Both the position numbers and the translations under genes were made by a program. The notes beneath the pieces are model-generated. The model did no database searches. It was not told the DNA's origin and saw only the letters and a list, made by a program, of their open reading frames with translations. 64,000 bases of DNA from Halioglobus japonicus (GTDB taxonomy: Bacteria > Pseudomonadota > Gammaproteobacteria > Pseudomonadales > Halieaceae), in NCBI RefSeq assembly GCF_001983995.1, contig NZ_CP019450.1:1240001-1304000 (forward strand), in the 5' to 3' direction. Position 1 is the first letter of the stretch. Each line of letters opens with the position of its first letter. Below are positions 1 to 8,482 of this stretch, in pieces.

Positions 1-1544
1 CAGATTTCCGCCGCAATACGCTCATCAGCGGTCGGTTCGGTAAGCAGTGATACCGCTGCAAACAATGCCACGTTAAAGCCCAGTGACAGGATGGTGACCA
101 TGGCCCACATGCTGACTCTGTCTGCGGCCATGGAGGGAAACAGGGCGTCGAGGATTTGGGGGTCGCCAAGAATGGCGGGCATCATAATCAGTGCCAGCCA
201 CACGCCCAGGCCGCCGGCGAGCCCGGCCAGCAGGCCGCGGCGATTAGCCCTTGGCCAGTGCGGTGTGGCAATGATGCCAGGCAAAAATTGCAGCGTACCG
301 GAAAAGGCCACCAGTGCCAGGGCGGTCAGGTTCTGGCTGTCGTCGAGCCCCAGGTAAAACCCGTAACCCGCCAGGATAAGCACGACGATGAATACTCTGC
401 GGATATGTCGCAGCGGCCGATAGATATCGGCTTCTTCAGCTAACTTGAGCAGGCCATAGGGCAGGATCAGGTGGTTGAGGCACATATTGGCCAGCGCCAG
501 GGTGGTCACCACAATCGTCGCGGTGGCCGCCGACAAGGTAGCGATAAAGGCCATGATCGATACATTGGGCAGGTTTAGATACTGGCCGATGGCAATCCCG
601 GAGTAGGCCATGGGTATGGGGTGTTCCAGCATCATGCCACCCCAGGCCAGCGGTAAAACCGGCAGGCTCAGGCACATCAGGTACAGCGGGACACCCCAGG
701 AGGCCGTGTACAGGTGCTTGCTCTCGGTGTTCTCGGCAAACATCATGTGGAATATGTGGGGCATGCACACTGCGCCGGCAAAAAATACCAAGAGCAGGGT
801 GTGGGCGTTTTCAAAGCTCAGCTGGGTCGTGAGTTGCTGGCGAACAGGCGGGTATTCCCGCAGCCATTGGGCGAGATCGTCAGGACCGCTGAACAGCTGA
901 TAAATCACCGCGAACATAACGCCCAGCAGGGCCAGTAACTTGACCAGTGACTCGAACGCCATCGCGGTTACCAGGCCGGTATTGCGGCGCCGGGATGAGG
1001 CGTGCCCGGTGCCGAACAGGATCGCAAACAGGGTAATCACAATGCACACCATGAGCGCCACCGAGATCTGCGGAAAACCGGAATGAGCTTCGCCAGCACC
1101 GAAGCCTGATAAATAGTGCACACTGTCGCTGACCACCTGAATTTGCAGGGCCAACAGCGGCAGCATGGCCAGGCTCATCGTGATGGTAATCGCGGCGCCC
1201 ACCCGCGAGCTGCGGAAGCGGAAAACCAGCATGTCGGCCAGAGACGCGAGTTGATAAACCCGCGACAGGCGCAGAATAGGTACGAGTATCAGGGTGCCCA
1301 GCAGAAAGACCAGGCCCGCGCCGCAGTAATACAGCAGGAAGTTGTAGCCGTAACGATAGGCCACTTCGATCACCACGTTGCTGCTCATGACGCCGGCAAA
1401 CACACCGAGTGATAGCACGTAGGTGAGCGGATGATGAGTGACGGCGCGGGGAATAATCTGCCGCTCTGCCAGGTGCGCAATGGCAAATAGCAGCGACAGG
1501 TAGCACGCTACCAGAACCAGTATTTCAGTGAGGCTAAAGGTCAT
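1..1544 (-). CDS. cbrA: CbrA-like sensor, N-terminal sodium:solute symporter-type membrane module (partial)
   Basis: The frame is open from the ATG at 1544 to the window edge, giving 514 residues with no stop. The protein is almost wholly hydrophobic, with about a dozen predicted membrane helices and the SSS/SLC5-like segment LADMLVFRFRSSRVG near residue 105. In the CbrA family this module precedes PAS and histidine kinase domains and senses carbon/nitrogen state. The kinase part would lie beyond position 1, so it is not seen. The case for CbrA over a plain SSS transporter is the neighbourhood: a small overlapping membrane protein, gluQ and dksA follow in the same order as around cbrA in Pseudomonas. 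The start overlaps the small upstream gene by 11 bases, suggesting translational coupling. A simple Na+/solute symporter remains possible. Confidence 0.7.
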   Translation of the reverse strand, partial: MTFSLTEILVLVACYLSLLFAIAHLAERQIIPRAVTHHPLTYVLSLGVFAGVMSSNVVIEVAYRYGYNFLLYYCGAGLVFLLGTLILVPILRLSRVYQLASLADMLVFRFRSSRVGAAITITMSLAMLPLLALQIQVVSDSVHYLSGFGAGEAHSGFPQISVALMVCIVITLFAILFGTGHASSRRRNTGLVTAMAFESLVKLLALLGVMFAVIYQLFSGPDDLAQWLREYPPVRQQLTTQLSFENAHTLLLVFFAGAVCMPHIFHMMFAENTESKHLYTASWGVPLYLMCLSLPVLPLAWGGMMLEHPIPMAYSGIAIGQYLNLPNVSIMAFIATLSAATATIVVTTLALANMCLNHLILPYGLLKLAEEADIYRPLRHIRRVFIVVLILAGYGFYLGLDDSQNLTALALVAFSGTLQFLPGIIATPHWPRANRRGLLAGLAGGLGVWLALIMMPAILGDPQILDALFPSMAADRVSMWAMVTILSLGFNVALFAAVSLLTEPTADERIAAEI

Positions 1545-1710
1545 CACCCTGCCTCGGTCGCTGGGCCAGCCAGGCGACCAACACGATGGCACTCCACACC
1601 AGGTACGGGCGCAGCCATGCGCTGAAATCGCTGGTTAGCCAGTCGGTAATAAAAGGGAAGCACACCAACAGGACAGCAATAGCCAGCAGCAGAGTGCGTT
1701 GGATGTACAT
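1534..1710 (-). CDS. Small two-helix membrane protein upstream of cbrA (CbrX-like position)
   Basis: This is a 58-residue ORF, ATG at 1710 and TAG at 1534-1536. It has two hydrophobic stretches (residues 6-22 and 36-48) and a charged tail ending RPRQGDDL. Its last codons overlap the start of the SSS-domain gene, which suggests coupled translation. A small membrane ORF overlapping cbrA has been described in Pseudomonas as cbrX, and this gene has the same position and size, but I cannot establish sequence homology by eye. Small DUF3311-type proteins also precede SSS transporters. Confidence 0.6.
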   Translation of the reverse strand: MYIQRTLLLAIAVLLVCFPFITDWLTSDFSAWLRPYLVWSAIVLVAWLAQRPRQGDDL

Positions 1711-1789
1711 GGTGCGGCGGTGTCCCTGTGGTTGAGAGCCTGGGGGGTTACCCGGGCGATACTACGCGGGCGGGGCAGGTCGGTAAAGC

Positions 1790-2689
1790 TCAGGCCGTCG
1801 GCAGTTGTGCGGCGGGTAGGTCCATTACCCCGGGAATCGCGCCCGGCTGCCAGTGCTGACAGGCGTAGTCGAGAATCTCTCGTGGCGAGCCTGCGTCTGC
1901 CGGCGGTGCACTCTGGTGCAGAAATGCCAGTGCCTGGCGCAGGTTGTGTGCGGCCCGGTCGCCATCAAGGGCAGGCGCGTGATTCTGTTTGCTGTATTTC
2001 TGCCCCAGTTCGTTGGTAATCACGGGCAGGTGGCCATACGCCGGTTGGGGCAGGTCCAGGCAGCGCTGCAAATAGTATTGCCGTGGAGTTGAGTCGAGCA
2101 GATCTGAGCCCCGAACAATATGGCTAATAGCCTGGAAACCATCGTCGACAACCACGGCTAATTGGTAGGCGTAGAGCGAATCTTTGCGCTGCAGGGTGAA
2201 ATCGGGCAGCGCGCTGCCCAGGGCGTCCTGTTGAGGGCCCTGATAGGCATCTTGAAACTGGATGACGGTGCTCTCCGGCACGCGAACACGCCGTGCGCAG
2301 GTCGGTTTGAGTTGTTCCTGGCGGGGCAGGCAGCGTCCACGGCAGGCGCCGCCAGGGCCGAGCGTTGCTCGCGTGCAGTCGCAGCTGAACAGCAGTTGTT
2401 TACGCTCTAGTTCTGCCAGCGCCGCGGTATAGGCTTCGTGGCGCTGGCTTTGCCAGAGCACGCTTTCGTCCCAGGTCAGGCCGTGGGCTTCAAGGCTGCG
2501 CAAGATACTGTCCGCTGCGCCCGGTTGCTCCCGGGGAGGGTCGAGATCTTCCATGCGCACCAGCCAGGTACCATCGCTGGCGCGGGCATCCAGATAACTT
2601 GCAAGAGCGGCAATCAGAGAGCCCAGATGAAGCGGGCCGGTCGGTGAGGGGGCGAAGCGCCCCCGATACGCAGTGGGAGAGTGGGGCAA
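1790..2689 (-). CDS. gluQ: Glutamyl-Q tRNA(Asp) synthetase
   Basis: GluQ is a truncated glutamyl-tRNA synthetase paralogue that attaches glutamate to queuosine at the wobble position of tRNA(Asp). The class I signature FAPSPTGPLHLGSL is near the N terminus. A zinc-binding cysteine cluster starts at CDC and continues GGACRGRC, and KYSKQN replaces the KMSKS loop, as is usual for the family. There is no anticodon-binding domain. I chose the TTG at 2689 because it gives 299 residues starting just before the signature and follows the dksA stop. Upstream in-frame starts would overlap dksA widely. The dksA-gluQ pair is widely conserved in gammaproteobacteria. Confidence 0.93.
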   Translation of the reverse strand: MPHSPTAYRGRFAPSPTGPLHLGSLIAALASYLDARASDGTWLVRMEDLDPPREQPGAADSILRSLEAHGLTWDESVLWQSQRHEAYTAALAELERKQLLFSCDCTRATLGPGGACRGRCLPRQEQLKPTCARRVRVPESTVIQFQDAYQGPQQDALGSALPDFTLQRKDSLYAYQLAVVVDDGFQAISHIVRGSDLLDSTPRQYYLQRCLDLPQPAYGHLPVITNELGQKYSKQNHAPALDGDRAAHNLRQALAFLHQSAPPADAGSPREILDYACQHWQPGAIPGVMDLPAAQLPTA

Positions 2690-2693
2690 GGCC

Positions 2694-3152
2694 TTAGCCC
2701 AGCTCCTGCTTCTCCTTGATTTCATCGAGTGTTTTGCAGTCAATGCAGAGGTTGGCAGTAGGGCGGGCTTCAAGCCGCTTGATGCCGATCTCAATACCGC
2801 AGGTATCACAGAAACCGTAGTCTTCCTGCTCGATACGCTCGATGGTGGAATCGATCTTTTTGATCAGCTTGCGCTCGCGGTCGCGAGTGCGCAGCTCCAG
2901 GCTGAACTCTTCTTCCTGGGTAGCGCGATCTGCCGGATCGGGGAAGTTGGCGGCCTCATCTTTCATGTGAGTCACGGTACGATCCACTTCTTCCATCAAC
3001 TCGGCTTTCCAGTTCAAGAGGATGGCTTTGAAATGCTCGCACTGCTTCTCGTTCATGTACTCTTCGCCGCGCTTGGGCTTATAAGGCACGAAGTTCTTGA
3101 ACTCGACGGAGGCTGCTTTTTTGGCGGGCTTTTTAGCTGCTGCTCTAGGCAT
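2694..3152 (-). CDS. dksA: RNA polymerase-binding transcription factor DksA
   Basis: A 152-residue DksA. It binds in the RNA polymerase secondary channel and works with ppGpp to repress stable RNA promoters and activate amino acid biosynthesis promoters. The coiled-coil hairpin with the tip sequence [10 protein letters not shown] (acidic tip residues and alanine present) lies around residues 70-80. The C4 zinc finger is CDTCG ... CIDC near residues 115-140. The Lys/Ala-rich first 15 residues are an extension typical of marine gammaproteobacterial homologues. It is read with gluQ, whose likely TTG start lies five bases past the dksA stop. Confidence 0.97.
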   Translation of the reverse strand: MPRAAAKKPAKKAASVEFKNFVPYKPKRGEEYMNEKQCEHFKAILLNWKAELMEEVDRTVTHMKDEAANFPDPADRATQEEEFSLELRTRDRERKLIKKIDSTIERIEQEDYGFCDTCGIEIGIKRLEARPTANLCIDCKTLDEIKEKQELG

Positions 3153-3280
3153 GGTTGTCTTCCATAACTAAAAACATTGACGACACAATACTCACAGAAT
3201 GGCCGATTGGGAAATCCCGATCAGGCCAAGGGCGGAGAAACTACCAGATTCATTGACTGCGTGCCAGCTTTTTAGTCTGT

Positions 3281-3289
3281 TGCTAGAAT
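3281..3289 (+). promoter_or_regulatory. Extended -10 promoter candidate for the aminotransferase operon
   Basis: The sequence TGCTAGAAT matches the extended -10 pattern TGnTAnAAT. It lies 24 bases before the ATG at 3314, within the 161-base gap between divergent dksA and the aminotransferase. No good -35 is visible at the right distance, which is tolerated with an extended -10. Confidence 0.45.
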
Positions 3290-3313
3290 GGCTCCTTGAT
3301 AAGCGGGGGATGT

Positions 3314-4489
3314 ATGCAGAATAAATCAAGGCCCGGTGGCTTCGCCCGGCGCCTGCAGGAAATAGAGCCATTCAGGGTGGTGGAAGTGCTGACGCGGGCC
3401 CGGGAGCTGGAAGCCCAGGGGCGCGATATTGTGCACCTTGCCGCCGGCGAACCGGATTTCGCCACCGTGGCGCCGATTGTTGAGGCGGGGCGCAAGGCGC
3501 TTGCCGACGGCGCCACCTATTACTCCGAAGCAGCCGGGCTGCCGGCGTTGCGCGAGGCGCTGTCGACGTTTTATCAGACAGAATATGGCCTGGATATTTC
3601 GCCCCGCCGAATCATGATCACCCCGGGAGCCTCCGGTGCCTTGCTGCTGATTGCCTCGCTGCTGATGAATCCCGGTGACGGCATGCTCATGGCTGACCCG
3701 GGTTATCCCTGCAATCGTCACTTCTTGCGCCTGGTCGAGGGGCAGGGGCAGTTGGTGCCTGTTGACGCCAGCACCCGCTATCAGATGACACCTGAACTGA
3801 TGGGCGATCACTGGCAAGCTAATACCATTGGCGCCATGCTGGCCTCACCGGCCAACCCCACCGGCACTGCGCTGTCGCGCGAGGAGCTGGCGGCTGTCGC
3901 CGCCGCAGTGCGGCAGCGCAAAGGCTACCTGGTGGTCGACGAGATTTATCACGGCCTGGGCTATGACGCGGCCACGCCGAGCGTGCTCGAGGTCGATGAT
4001 GACGCATTCGTCATCAACAGTTTCTCCAAGTATTTCGGTATGACGGGCTGGCGCCTCGGCTGGCTAGTGGCGCCGGAGGCGGCGGTAGAGGAGATGGAGA
4101 AGCTGGCCCAAAACCTGTTTATCTCCATGTCGACCATGGCTCAGTATGCGGCACTGGCCGGTTTTGAGCCGGCAACGCGTGAACTGCTGGACGAGCGCCG
4201 GGATATTTTCCGGCAGCGACGTGACTTTCTCTATCCCGCAGTACAGACGCTCGGCTTTGACGTGCCCTGCAAGCCTGAAGGTGCATTCTACATTTATGCC
4301 GATGCCTCCAGGTTTACCGATAACAGCCAGGCGTTTTGCCTGCAAATGCTGGAAGAGCACGGTGTGGCGCTGACCCCAGGTCTGGACTTCGGCCACCATC
4401 GCGCCGCAGAACACCTGCGCTTCTGCTATACCGCGTCAATGGACCGGCTGGAGCTGGCGGTGGAGCGCCTCGCTGGGGTGTTGCGGTGA
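3314..4489 (+). CDS. Class I/II PLP-dependent aminotransferase
   Basis: A 391-residue fold-type I aminotransferase. The cofactor lysine is in NSFSKYFGMTGWRLGW, the substrate/PLP asparagine in SPANPTGT, and the PLP aspartate and tyrosine in VVDEIYHGLGY. The C-terminal arginine motif HLRFCYTAS would bind the substrate carboxylate. The family includes aspartate, aromatic and alanine aminotransferases; the substrate cannot be fixed from sequence alone. The ATG at 3314 follows the purine-rich GCGGGGGA; a TTG at 3296 lacks this. The stop overlaps the GTG of sfsA by four bases, so the two are coupled. The sfsA-aminotransferase-dksA neighbourhood is also known from pseudomonads. Confidence 0.9.
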   Translation: MQNKSRPGGFARRLQEIEPFRVVEVLTRARELEAQGRDIVHLAAGEPDFATVAPIVEAGRKALADGATYYSEAAGLPALREALSTFYQTEYGLDISPRRIMITPGASGALLLIASLLMNPGDGMLMADPGYPCNRHFLRLVEGQGQLVPVDASTRYQMTPELMGDHWQANTIGAMLASPANPTGTALSREELAAVAAAVRQRKGYLVVDEIYHGLGYDAATPSVLEVDDDAFVINSFSKYFGMTGWRLGWLVAPEAAVEEMEKLAQNLFISMSTMAQYAALAGFEPATRELLDERRDIFRQRRDFLYPAVQTLGFDVPCKPEGAFYIYADASRFTDNSQAFCLQMLEEHGVALTPGLDFGHHRAAEHLRFCYTASMDRLELAVERLAGVLR

Positions 4490-5184
4490 GTGACCTGATC
4501 GAAGGCACCTTGATCAAGCGGTACAAGCGCTTCCTGGCCGATGTGGAGCTCGACAGCGGTAAAGTGATTACCGTCCATTGCCCCAATACCGGTGCCATGA
4601 CCGGTTGCGCCGAGCCGGGCTGGCGGGTGTGGCTGAGCCGGTCGGATTCGAAAACCCGCAAATATCCGCACACCTGGGAACTGGTGGAAACGGGCGCCGG
4701 TATGGCCTGTATCCACTCGGTGCGCGCCAATGCCCTGGTAAAGGAGGCCTTTACCAGCGGTCTTATCCCGGGTTTTACAGACTACCCGGAAATTCGCACT
4801 GAGGTGAAATACGGCAACGGCAGTCGCGCTGACCTCTTGCTTGAGGGTGACACTGGCAAGGTCTATGTGGAGGTAAAGTCCGTGACATTGTGCTCGGCGC
4901 GTGGCCAGGGTTTGTTCCCGGACGCGGTCAGCGACCGCGGCCGCAAGCACCTGCAGGAACTGCGCGACGTGCTGGGCCCGGGCACCCGCGCGGTGATGTT
5001 TTTCTGTGCCCTGCACGAGGGCATCGACCATGTGAGTGCCGCCGGTGAGATCGACCCGCGCTACCGGGACACGCTGGCTGAGGTTATCGATGCCGGTGTG
5101 GAGGTCATGGCCTGGGGCGCTTCCGTCTCGCCGCAACAAATGGCCCTTAGCAGGTCGCTCACGTTTAGCGTGGATCCCCAATGA
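4486..5184 (+). CDS. sfsA: Sugar fermentation stimulation protein SfsA family
   Basis: A 232-residue SfsA homologue. The family combines an OB-like N-terminal part with a nuclease-like C-terminal part. The motifs HCPNTGAMTGC (N-terminal) and YVEVKSVTLC plus FPDAVSDRGRKHLQEL (restriction-endonuclease-like core) are intact. The E. coli protein was described as a regulator affecting maltose metabolism; its biochemical role is not settled. The GTG start at 4486 sits inside the aminotransferase stop, and the 3' end overlaps the next ORF by four bases, so all three genes form one operon. Confidence 0.92.
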   Translation: MSDLIEGTLIKRYKRFLADVELDSGKVITVHCPNTGAMTGCAEPGWRVWLSRSDSKTRKYPHTWELVETGAGMACIHSVRANALVKEAFTSGLIPGFTDYPEIRTEVKYGNGSRADLLLEGDTGKVYVEVKSVTLCSARGQGLFPDAVSDRGRKHLQELRDVLGPGTRAVMFFCALHEGIDHVSAAGEIDPRYRDTLAEVIDAGVEVMAWGASVSPQQMALSRSLTFSVDPQ

Positions 5185-5876
5185 CGCTCTTGCTGTCTCA
5201 GCTCACGGGCCGCGAAGAATCCCATCTGGTAGCGGCGGACACCCCGGCGCGGCTGAGTCCTGCCGCGGCAGCCGCGTTTGCCCGGTTGCAGGCGGATGCC
5301 AGGGAGGCCGGCTTCGACCTCGCCCCCGCCAGTTGCTTCCGCTCCTTTGTGCGTCAATTAGCTATCTTCAATGGCAAGGCGGCGGGTGAGCGAAGCCTGC
5401 ACGATGATGCGGGCAACCTCCTTGATGCCGATGCCATGACCCCTGTCGAGCGGCTCCACGCCATTCTGCGCTTTTCAGCGCTACCGGGTGCGTCACGCCA
5501 TCACTGGGGCACTGATCTGGATGTGTTTGACGCAGCCGCACTGCCCGAGGGTTATCGCCTGCAGTTAAGTCCAGAGGAGGTTGCCCCGGGTGGCATGTTC
5601 GATCCGCTCCACTGCTGGCTGGATGAGCGTATGGCCCAGAGGCAATCGCATGGCTTCTACCGGCCCTACGGTGAAGATCGTGGAGGTGTTGCGCCCGAGC
5701 GCTGGCATCTTAGCTACGCACCGCTGGCCACGGGCTGTGAAGGGGCATTGACGCCGCAGTTGTTGCACCAGAGCTGGGAAGGTATTGAGCTGGGCTTGCG
5801 CGCCGAAATCGAAGCAGATCTGGAGCAGATTTTTAACCGCTACGTGCAGGTGCCTGAAGGGTGGTGTCCCGCGTAA
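5181..5876 (+). CDS. M15 family (VanY/DacB-like) D,D- or L,D-carboxypeptidase-like protein
   Basis: A 231-residue protein with the M15 zinc peptidase pattern. CFRSFVRQLAIFNGK contains the SxR..Q region, SRHHWGTDLDV gives the HxxxxxxD zinc ligands, and ERWHLSY matches the catalytic ExWH motif. Such enzymes trim peptidoglycan stem peptides. No signal peptide is evident, so a cytoplasmic recycling role is as likely as a periplasmic one. The start overlaps the sfsA stop (ATGA). It is the last gene of the operon and is followed by a strong hairpin. Confidence 0.85.
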   Translation: MTLLLSQLTGREESHLVAADTPARLSPAAAAAFARLQADAREAGFDLAPASCFRSFVRQLAIFNGKAAGERSLHDDAGNLLDADAMTPVERLHAILRFSALPGASRHHWGTDLDVFDAAALPEGYRLQLSPEEVAPGGMFDPLHCWLDERMAQRQSHGFYRPYGEDRGGVAPERWHLSYAPLATGCEGALTPQLLHQSWEGIELGLRAEIEADLEQIFNRYVQVPEGWCPA

Positions 5877-5896
5877 AGCGAGCGAGGGGGGAGAAT

Positions 5897-5919
5897 GCCC
5901 GGCGCGCAAGGCGCCGGGC
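5897..5919. terminator. Perfect 9-bp GC hairpin between convergent genes
   Basis: GCCCGGCGC and GCGCCGGGC are perfectly complementary, with loop GCAAG. It lies 20 bases after the M15 peptidase stop and 9 bases before the ppa stop, so it probably serves both strands. A U-tract is weak on either side. Confidence 0.7.
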
Positions 5920-5928
5920 GCTGAGAAC

Positions 5929-6579
5929 TTAGCCGTTCTCTTTTTCCTTGGCCGCTTCGTGCAGGTGGCCATAGTGGTTCCAGTAGTCTTTCTCAGCAGC
6001 AGCGATCACCTTGAGGGCTTCGTCGCGACCGTAGACGTGGTCCACCTTGATGTTCACATCCTTCCCGGGCACCAGCTTGTAGGTGGAGAAATAGTGCTGC
6101 AGACGCTCTACCTTGATCTTGGGCAGGTCAGCGATATCGTGAACGTCGCCCCAGATGTTGTCGCCTTCCAGTACCGCGATAATCTTATCGTCGGCTTCGC
6201 CACCGTCGATCATCTGGATGCCGCCGATAACACGGGCGTTCAGGATGATGTCGGCACGGGTGATGTGGCGCTCGGAGAATACGCAAACGTCCAGCGGATC
6301 GCCGTCAGCTTCGTCGGCATCGGGGCACAGAGCTGCTACTTCCTCGGCACAGTGAGTGCGGGGCAGGAAACCGTACAGCGCGGGGGGGCTGGAAGTGGTG
6401 CGCTGGGGGCGGTCAACCATCAGGAAGCCGGATGCCTTGTCCAGTTCATACTTGACCACGTCGTCAGCGGTCATTTCGATGTACACCTGGAAGATATCTT
6501 CAGGGGCTTCATCAGCCTTGATGTGCAGGCCGTGCCAGGGGTGGCGGCGCCAGCGGTTAAAATCGCGATTGCTGTACAT
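5929..6579 (-). CDS. ppa: Inorganic pyrophosphatase (family I)
   Basis: A 216-residue family I soluble pyrophosphatase hydrolysing PPi to phosphate with Mg2+. The signature DGDPLDVCVFSE carries the metal-binding aspartates; further acidic ligands are in DDKIIAVLEGDN, and the substrate-binding VERLQHYFSTYK follows. It is about 40 residues longer than the E. coli enzyme, mainly at the N terminus. The ATG at 6579 is preceded by AAGGAAACG. It lies close to a PPi-type phosphofructokinase, and the two enzymes would compete for PPi. Confidence 0.95.
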   Translation of the reverse strand: MYSNRDFNRWRRHPWHGLHIKADEAPEDIFQVYIEMTADDVVKYELDKASGFLMVDRPQRTTSSPPALYGFLPRTHCAEEVAALCPDADEADGDPLDVCVFSERHITRADIILNARVIGGIQMIDGGEADDKIIAVLEGDNIWGDVHDIADLPKIKVERLQHYFSTYKLVPGKDVNIKVDHVYGRDEALKVIAAAEKDYWNHYGHLHEAAKEKENG

Positions 6580-6709
6580 AATCGTTTCCTTCAAATGGGT
6601 TGCTTCACTAGGACGGCGCGCATTGTACAGGGATTGATCAGCAAAATCCGCTCTACTTGGGTTGAATTTTTGGGTTTGGGGGGCGATTTGGATTTGATGA
6701 AGGCTATCC

Positions 6710-6826
6710 GGCACAGAACTTCCGCACGGCCTTACGAAATCGCTGCAAGGCCATCCATGGCGCGCTCCGGCGTCCGCCATCCATGGCTCCCGACGGTTTC
6801 GTAAGGCTGTGCGGAAGCTCTGTACC
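6710..6826. repeat. Large palindromic repeat element A
   Basis: Two 33-base arms (6710-6742 and 6794-6826) are inverted complements at 29 positions; the four differences are all transitions. The 51-base centre holds two direct copies of GCCATCCATGGC (6750-6761 and 6776-6787). No ORF is present. It resembles a REP/MITE-type intergenic element. The same core motif occurs in opposite orientation in element B just downstream. Confidence 0.75.
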
Positions 6827-6838
6827 TCTTATTGCTCG

Positions 6839-6857
6839 CGACATCAGTTTGATGTCG
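6839..6857. repeat. Short perfect stem-loop between the two large elements
   Basis: CGACATCA and TGATGTCG pair perfectly around a three-base loop. It sits midway between palindromic elements A and B and is part of the same repeat-rich gap. Confidence 0.6.
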
Positions 6858-6924
6858 TGCATAAGGCTGCCAGGAAACATGCGCTGACGCCTATGGTTCG
6901 AGTTGTTGCGTGAGCAAGTGCAGA

Positions 6925-7041
6925 GGTCCGGGGGCAGGTAAGGTGTTCCCGGGATGTGCGGAGCCATGGATGGCGGAGCCGCAAGCCTGCCATGGATGGC
7001 GCTTTAGGCGGTCCCGGGGATGCCTTACCTGTTCCCGGGCC
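6925..7041. repeat. Large palindromic repeat element B
   Basis: Arms 6925-6954 and 7012-7041 are inverted complements at 24 of 30 positions; all six differences are transitions. The centre contains two copies of GCCATGGATGGCG (6963-6975 and 6989-7001), the reverse complement of the core of element A. The arms of A and B are unrelated in sequence although the cores match. It ends 18 bases before the stop of the phosphofructokinase gene and may also act as its terminator. Confidence 0.75.
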
Positions 7042-7059
7042 GCCGGGCAGAGAACCCAG

Positions 7060-8322
7060 CTAAACCTTAAACGACTTCCGCAACTTCTTGGGCACCATCA
7101 CATTCTTCAAGCGAACATACTTCGGCATGCCGCGCTTGTAGTCAGGATAAGCCTCACCCTGAATCAGCGGCTCAAGATAGGCCCGGGCCTCGTCCGTGAT
7201 GTTGAAGCCATCGCGGGTGATGTAGTTGCGCGGCATCATTTTCTCGACATTGGCCACGTCTGCCAACGGTGCCTCGACGATGGACCAGCGATAGCGCTTG
7301 CCCTTGCCGCGGACGATCGCAGGCATGACCGCGTTCTTGCCCGCCAAGGCCATCTCAACGGCGGCTTCACCCACCGCGTAGGCCTGGTCGACGTCAGTCT
7401 GGGAGGCGATGTGACGTGCGGCGCGCTGCAGGTAGTCGGCGACCGCCCAGTGATACTTGTAGCCCAGCTCGTCCTTGATCATTTGCGCGAGGTTGGGGGC
7501 CAGGCCACCCAGCTGGCTGTGGCCGAAGGCGTCCTTGAGGCCCGATTCGGCGAGGAAGGTGCCGTCTTTGTATTGGGCACCCTCGGAGGCCACGATCACG
7601 CAGAAGCCGTGCTTCTTCACCGTGCGTTTGACCTTGGCCAGGAATTTCTCACGGTTAAAGGCCACTTCCGGGAACAGAATGATATGAGGTGCATCGCCCT
7701 CCTGTTCGGCGGCCAGGCCACCGGCGGCGGCAATCCAGCCCGCGTGGCGGCCCATGACTTCCAGAATAAAGACCTTGGTGGATGTCTCGCACATAGAGGC
7801 GACATCCAGGGCAGCTTCGCGGGTGGAGATGGCAATGTACTTGGCAACAGAGCCAAAGCCTGGGCAGTTGTCCGTAAGCGGCAGGTCGTTGTCGATAGTT
7901 TTCGGTACGTGAATCGCCTGTATGGGATAGCCCATGGATTCACTCAGCTGCGACACCTTCAGGCAGGTGTCAGCGGAGTCGCCGCCGCCGTTGTAGAAAA
8001 AGTAGCCGATGTTGTGCGCTTTGAAGACCTCGATCAGGCGCTCGTACTCGGCGCGATTCTCTTCAATGCTCTTCATTTTGTGGCGGCAGGAGCCGAACGC
8101 GCCCGAGGGTGTGGTGAGCAGGCCGCGGATGGCTGCGGAACTTTCCTTGCTCGTGTCGATCAGTTCTTCACGTAGGGCGCCGATAATGCCGTTGCGGCCG
8201 GCGTAGACTTTGCCGATATCGGATTTGTGTTTGCGGGCTGTTTCAATGACGCCACAGGCGGAGGCATTGATGACAGCAGTCACCCCGCCCGACTGGGCGT
8301 AGAAGGCGTTTTTCTTTGGCAT
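7060..8322 (-). CDS. pfp: Pyrophosphate-type 6-phosphofructokinase
   Basis: A 420-residue phosphofructokinase. The phosphoryl-donor loop reads NGGGDSADT, with Asp where ATP enzymes have Gly, and the next motif reads PKTIDND, with Lys where ATP enzymes have Gly. These two substitutions are the established markers of PPi-dependent enzymes. Substrate-binding MGRHAGW and the C-terminal catalytic region are intact. The reaction is the reversible transfer between PPi and fructose 6-phosphate, so it can serve glycolysis and gluconeogenesis. The ATG at 8322 gives the start MPKKNAFYAQSGGVT, where the family begins. PPi dependence is inferred from these residues. Confidence 0.9.
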   Translation of the reverse strand: MPKKNAFYAQSGGVTAVINASACGVIETARKHKSDIGKVYAGRNGIIGALREELIDTSKESSAAIRGLLTTPSGAFGSCRHKMKSIEENRAEYERLIEVFKAHNIGYFFYNGGGDSADTCLKVSQLSESMGYPIQAIHVPKTIDNDLPLTDNCPGFGSVAKYIAISTREAALDVASMCETSTKVFILEVMGRHAGWIAAAGGLAAEQEGDAPHIILFPEVAFNREKFLAKVKRTVKKHGFCVIVASEGAQYKDGTFLAESGLKDAFGHSQLGGLAPNLAQMIKDELGYKYHWAVADYLQRAARHIASQTDVDQAYAVGEAAVEMALAGKNAVMPAIVRGKGKRYRWSIVEAPLADVANVEKMMPRNYITRDGFNITDEARAYLEPLIQGEAYPDYKRGMPKYVRLKNVMVPKKLRKSFKV

Positions 8323-8482
8323 GTGCGGTGTCCCTTTTGGTGGCGCAGCCAGCGCCAGCGGGTTTTGTCGGTGCGCTAATGATACGGCAAATAGTGGCGT
8401 TCTGACACGTCCGCCAGGGAATTGGATCAACGCCAGGTATGCGGCGTGATACCATGACGCCCTTAATCAAGGAGAAGCTTTT

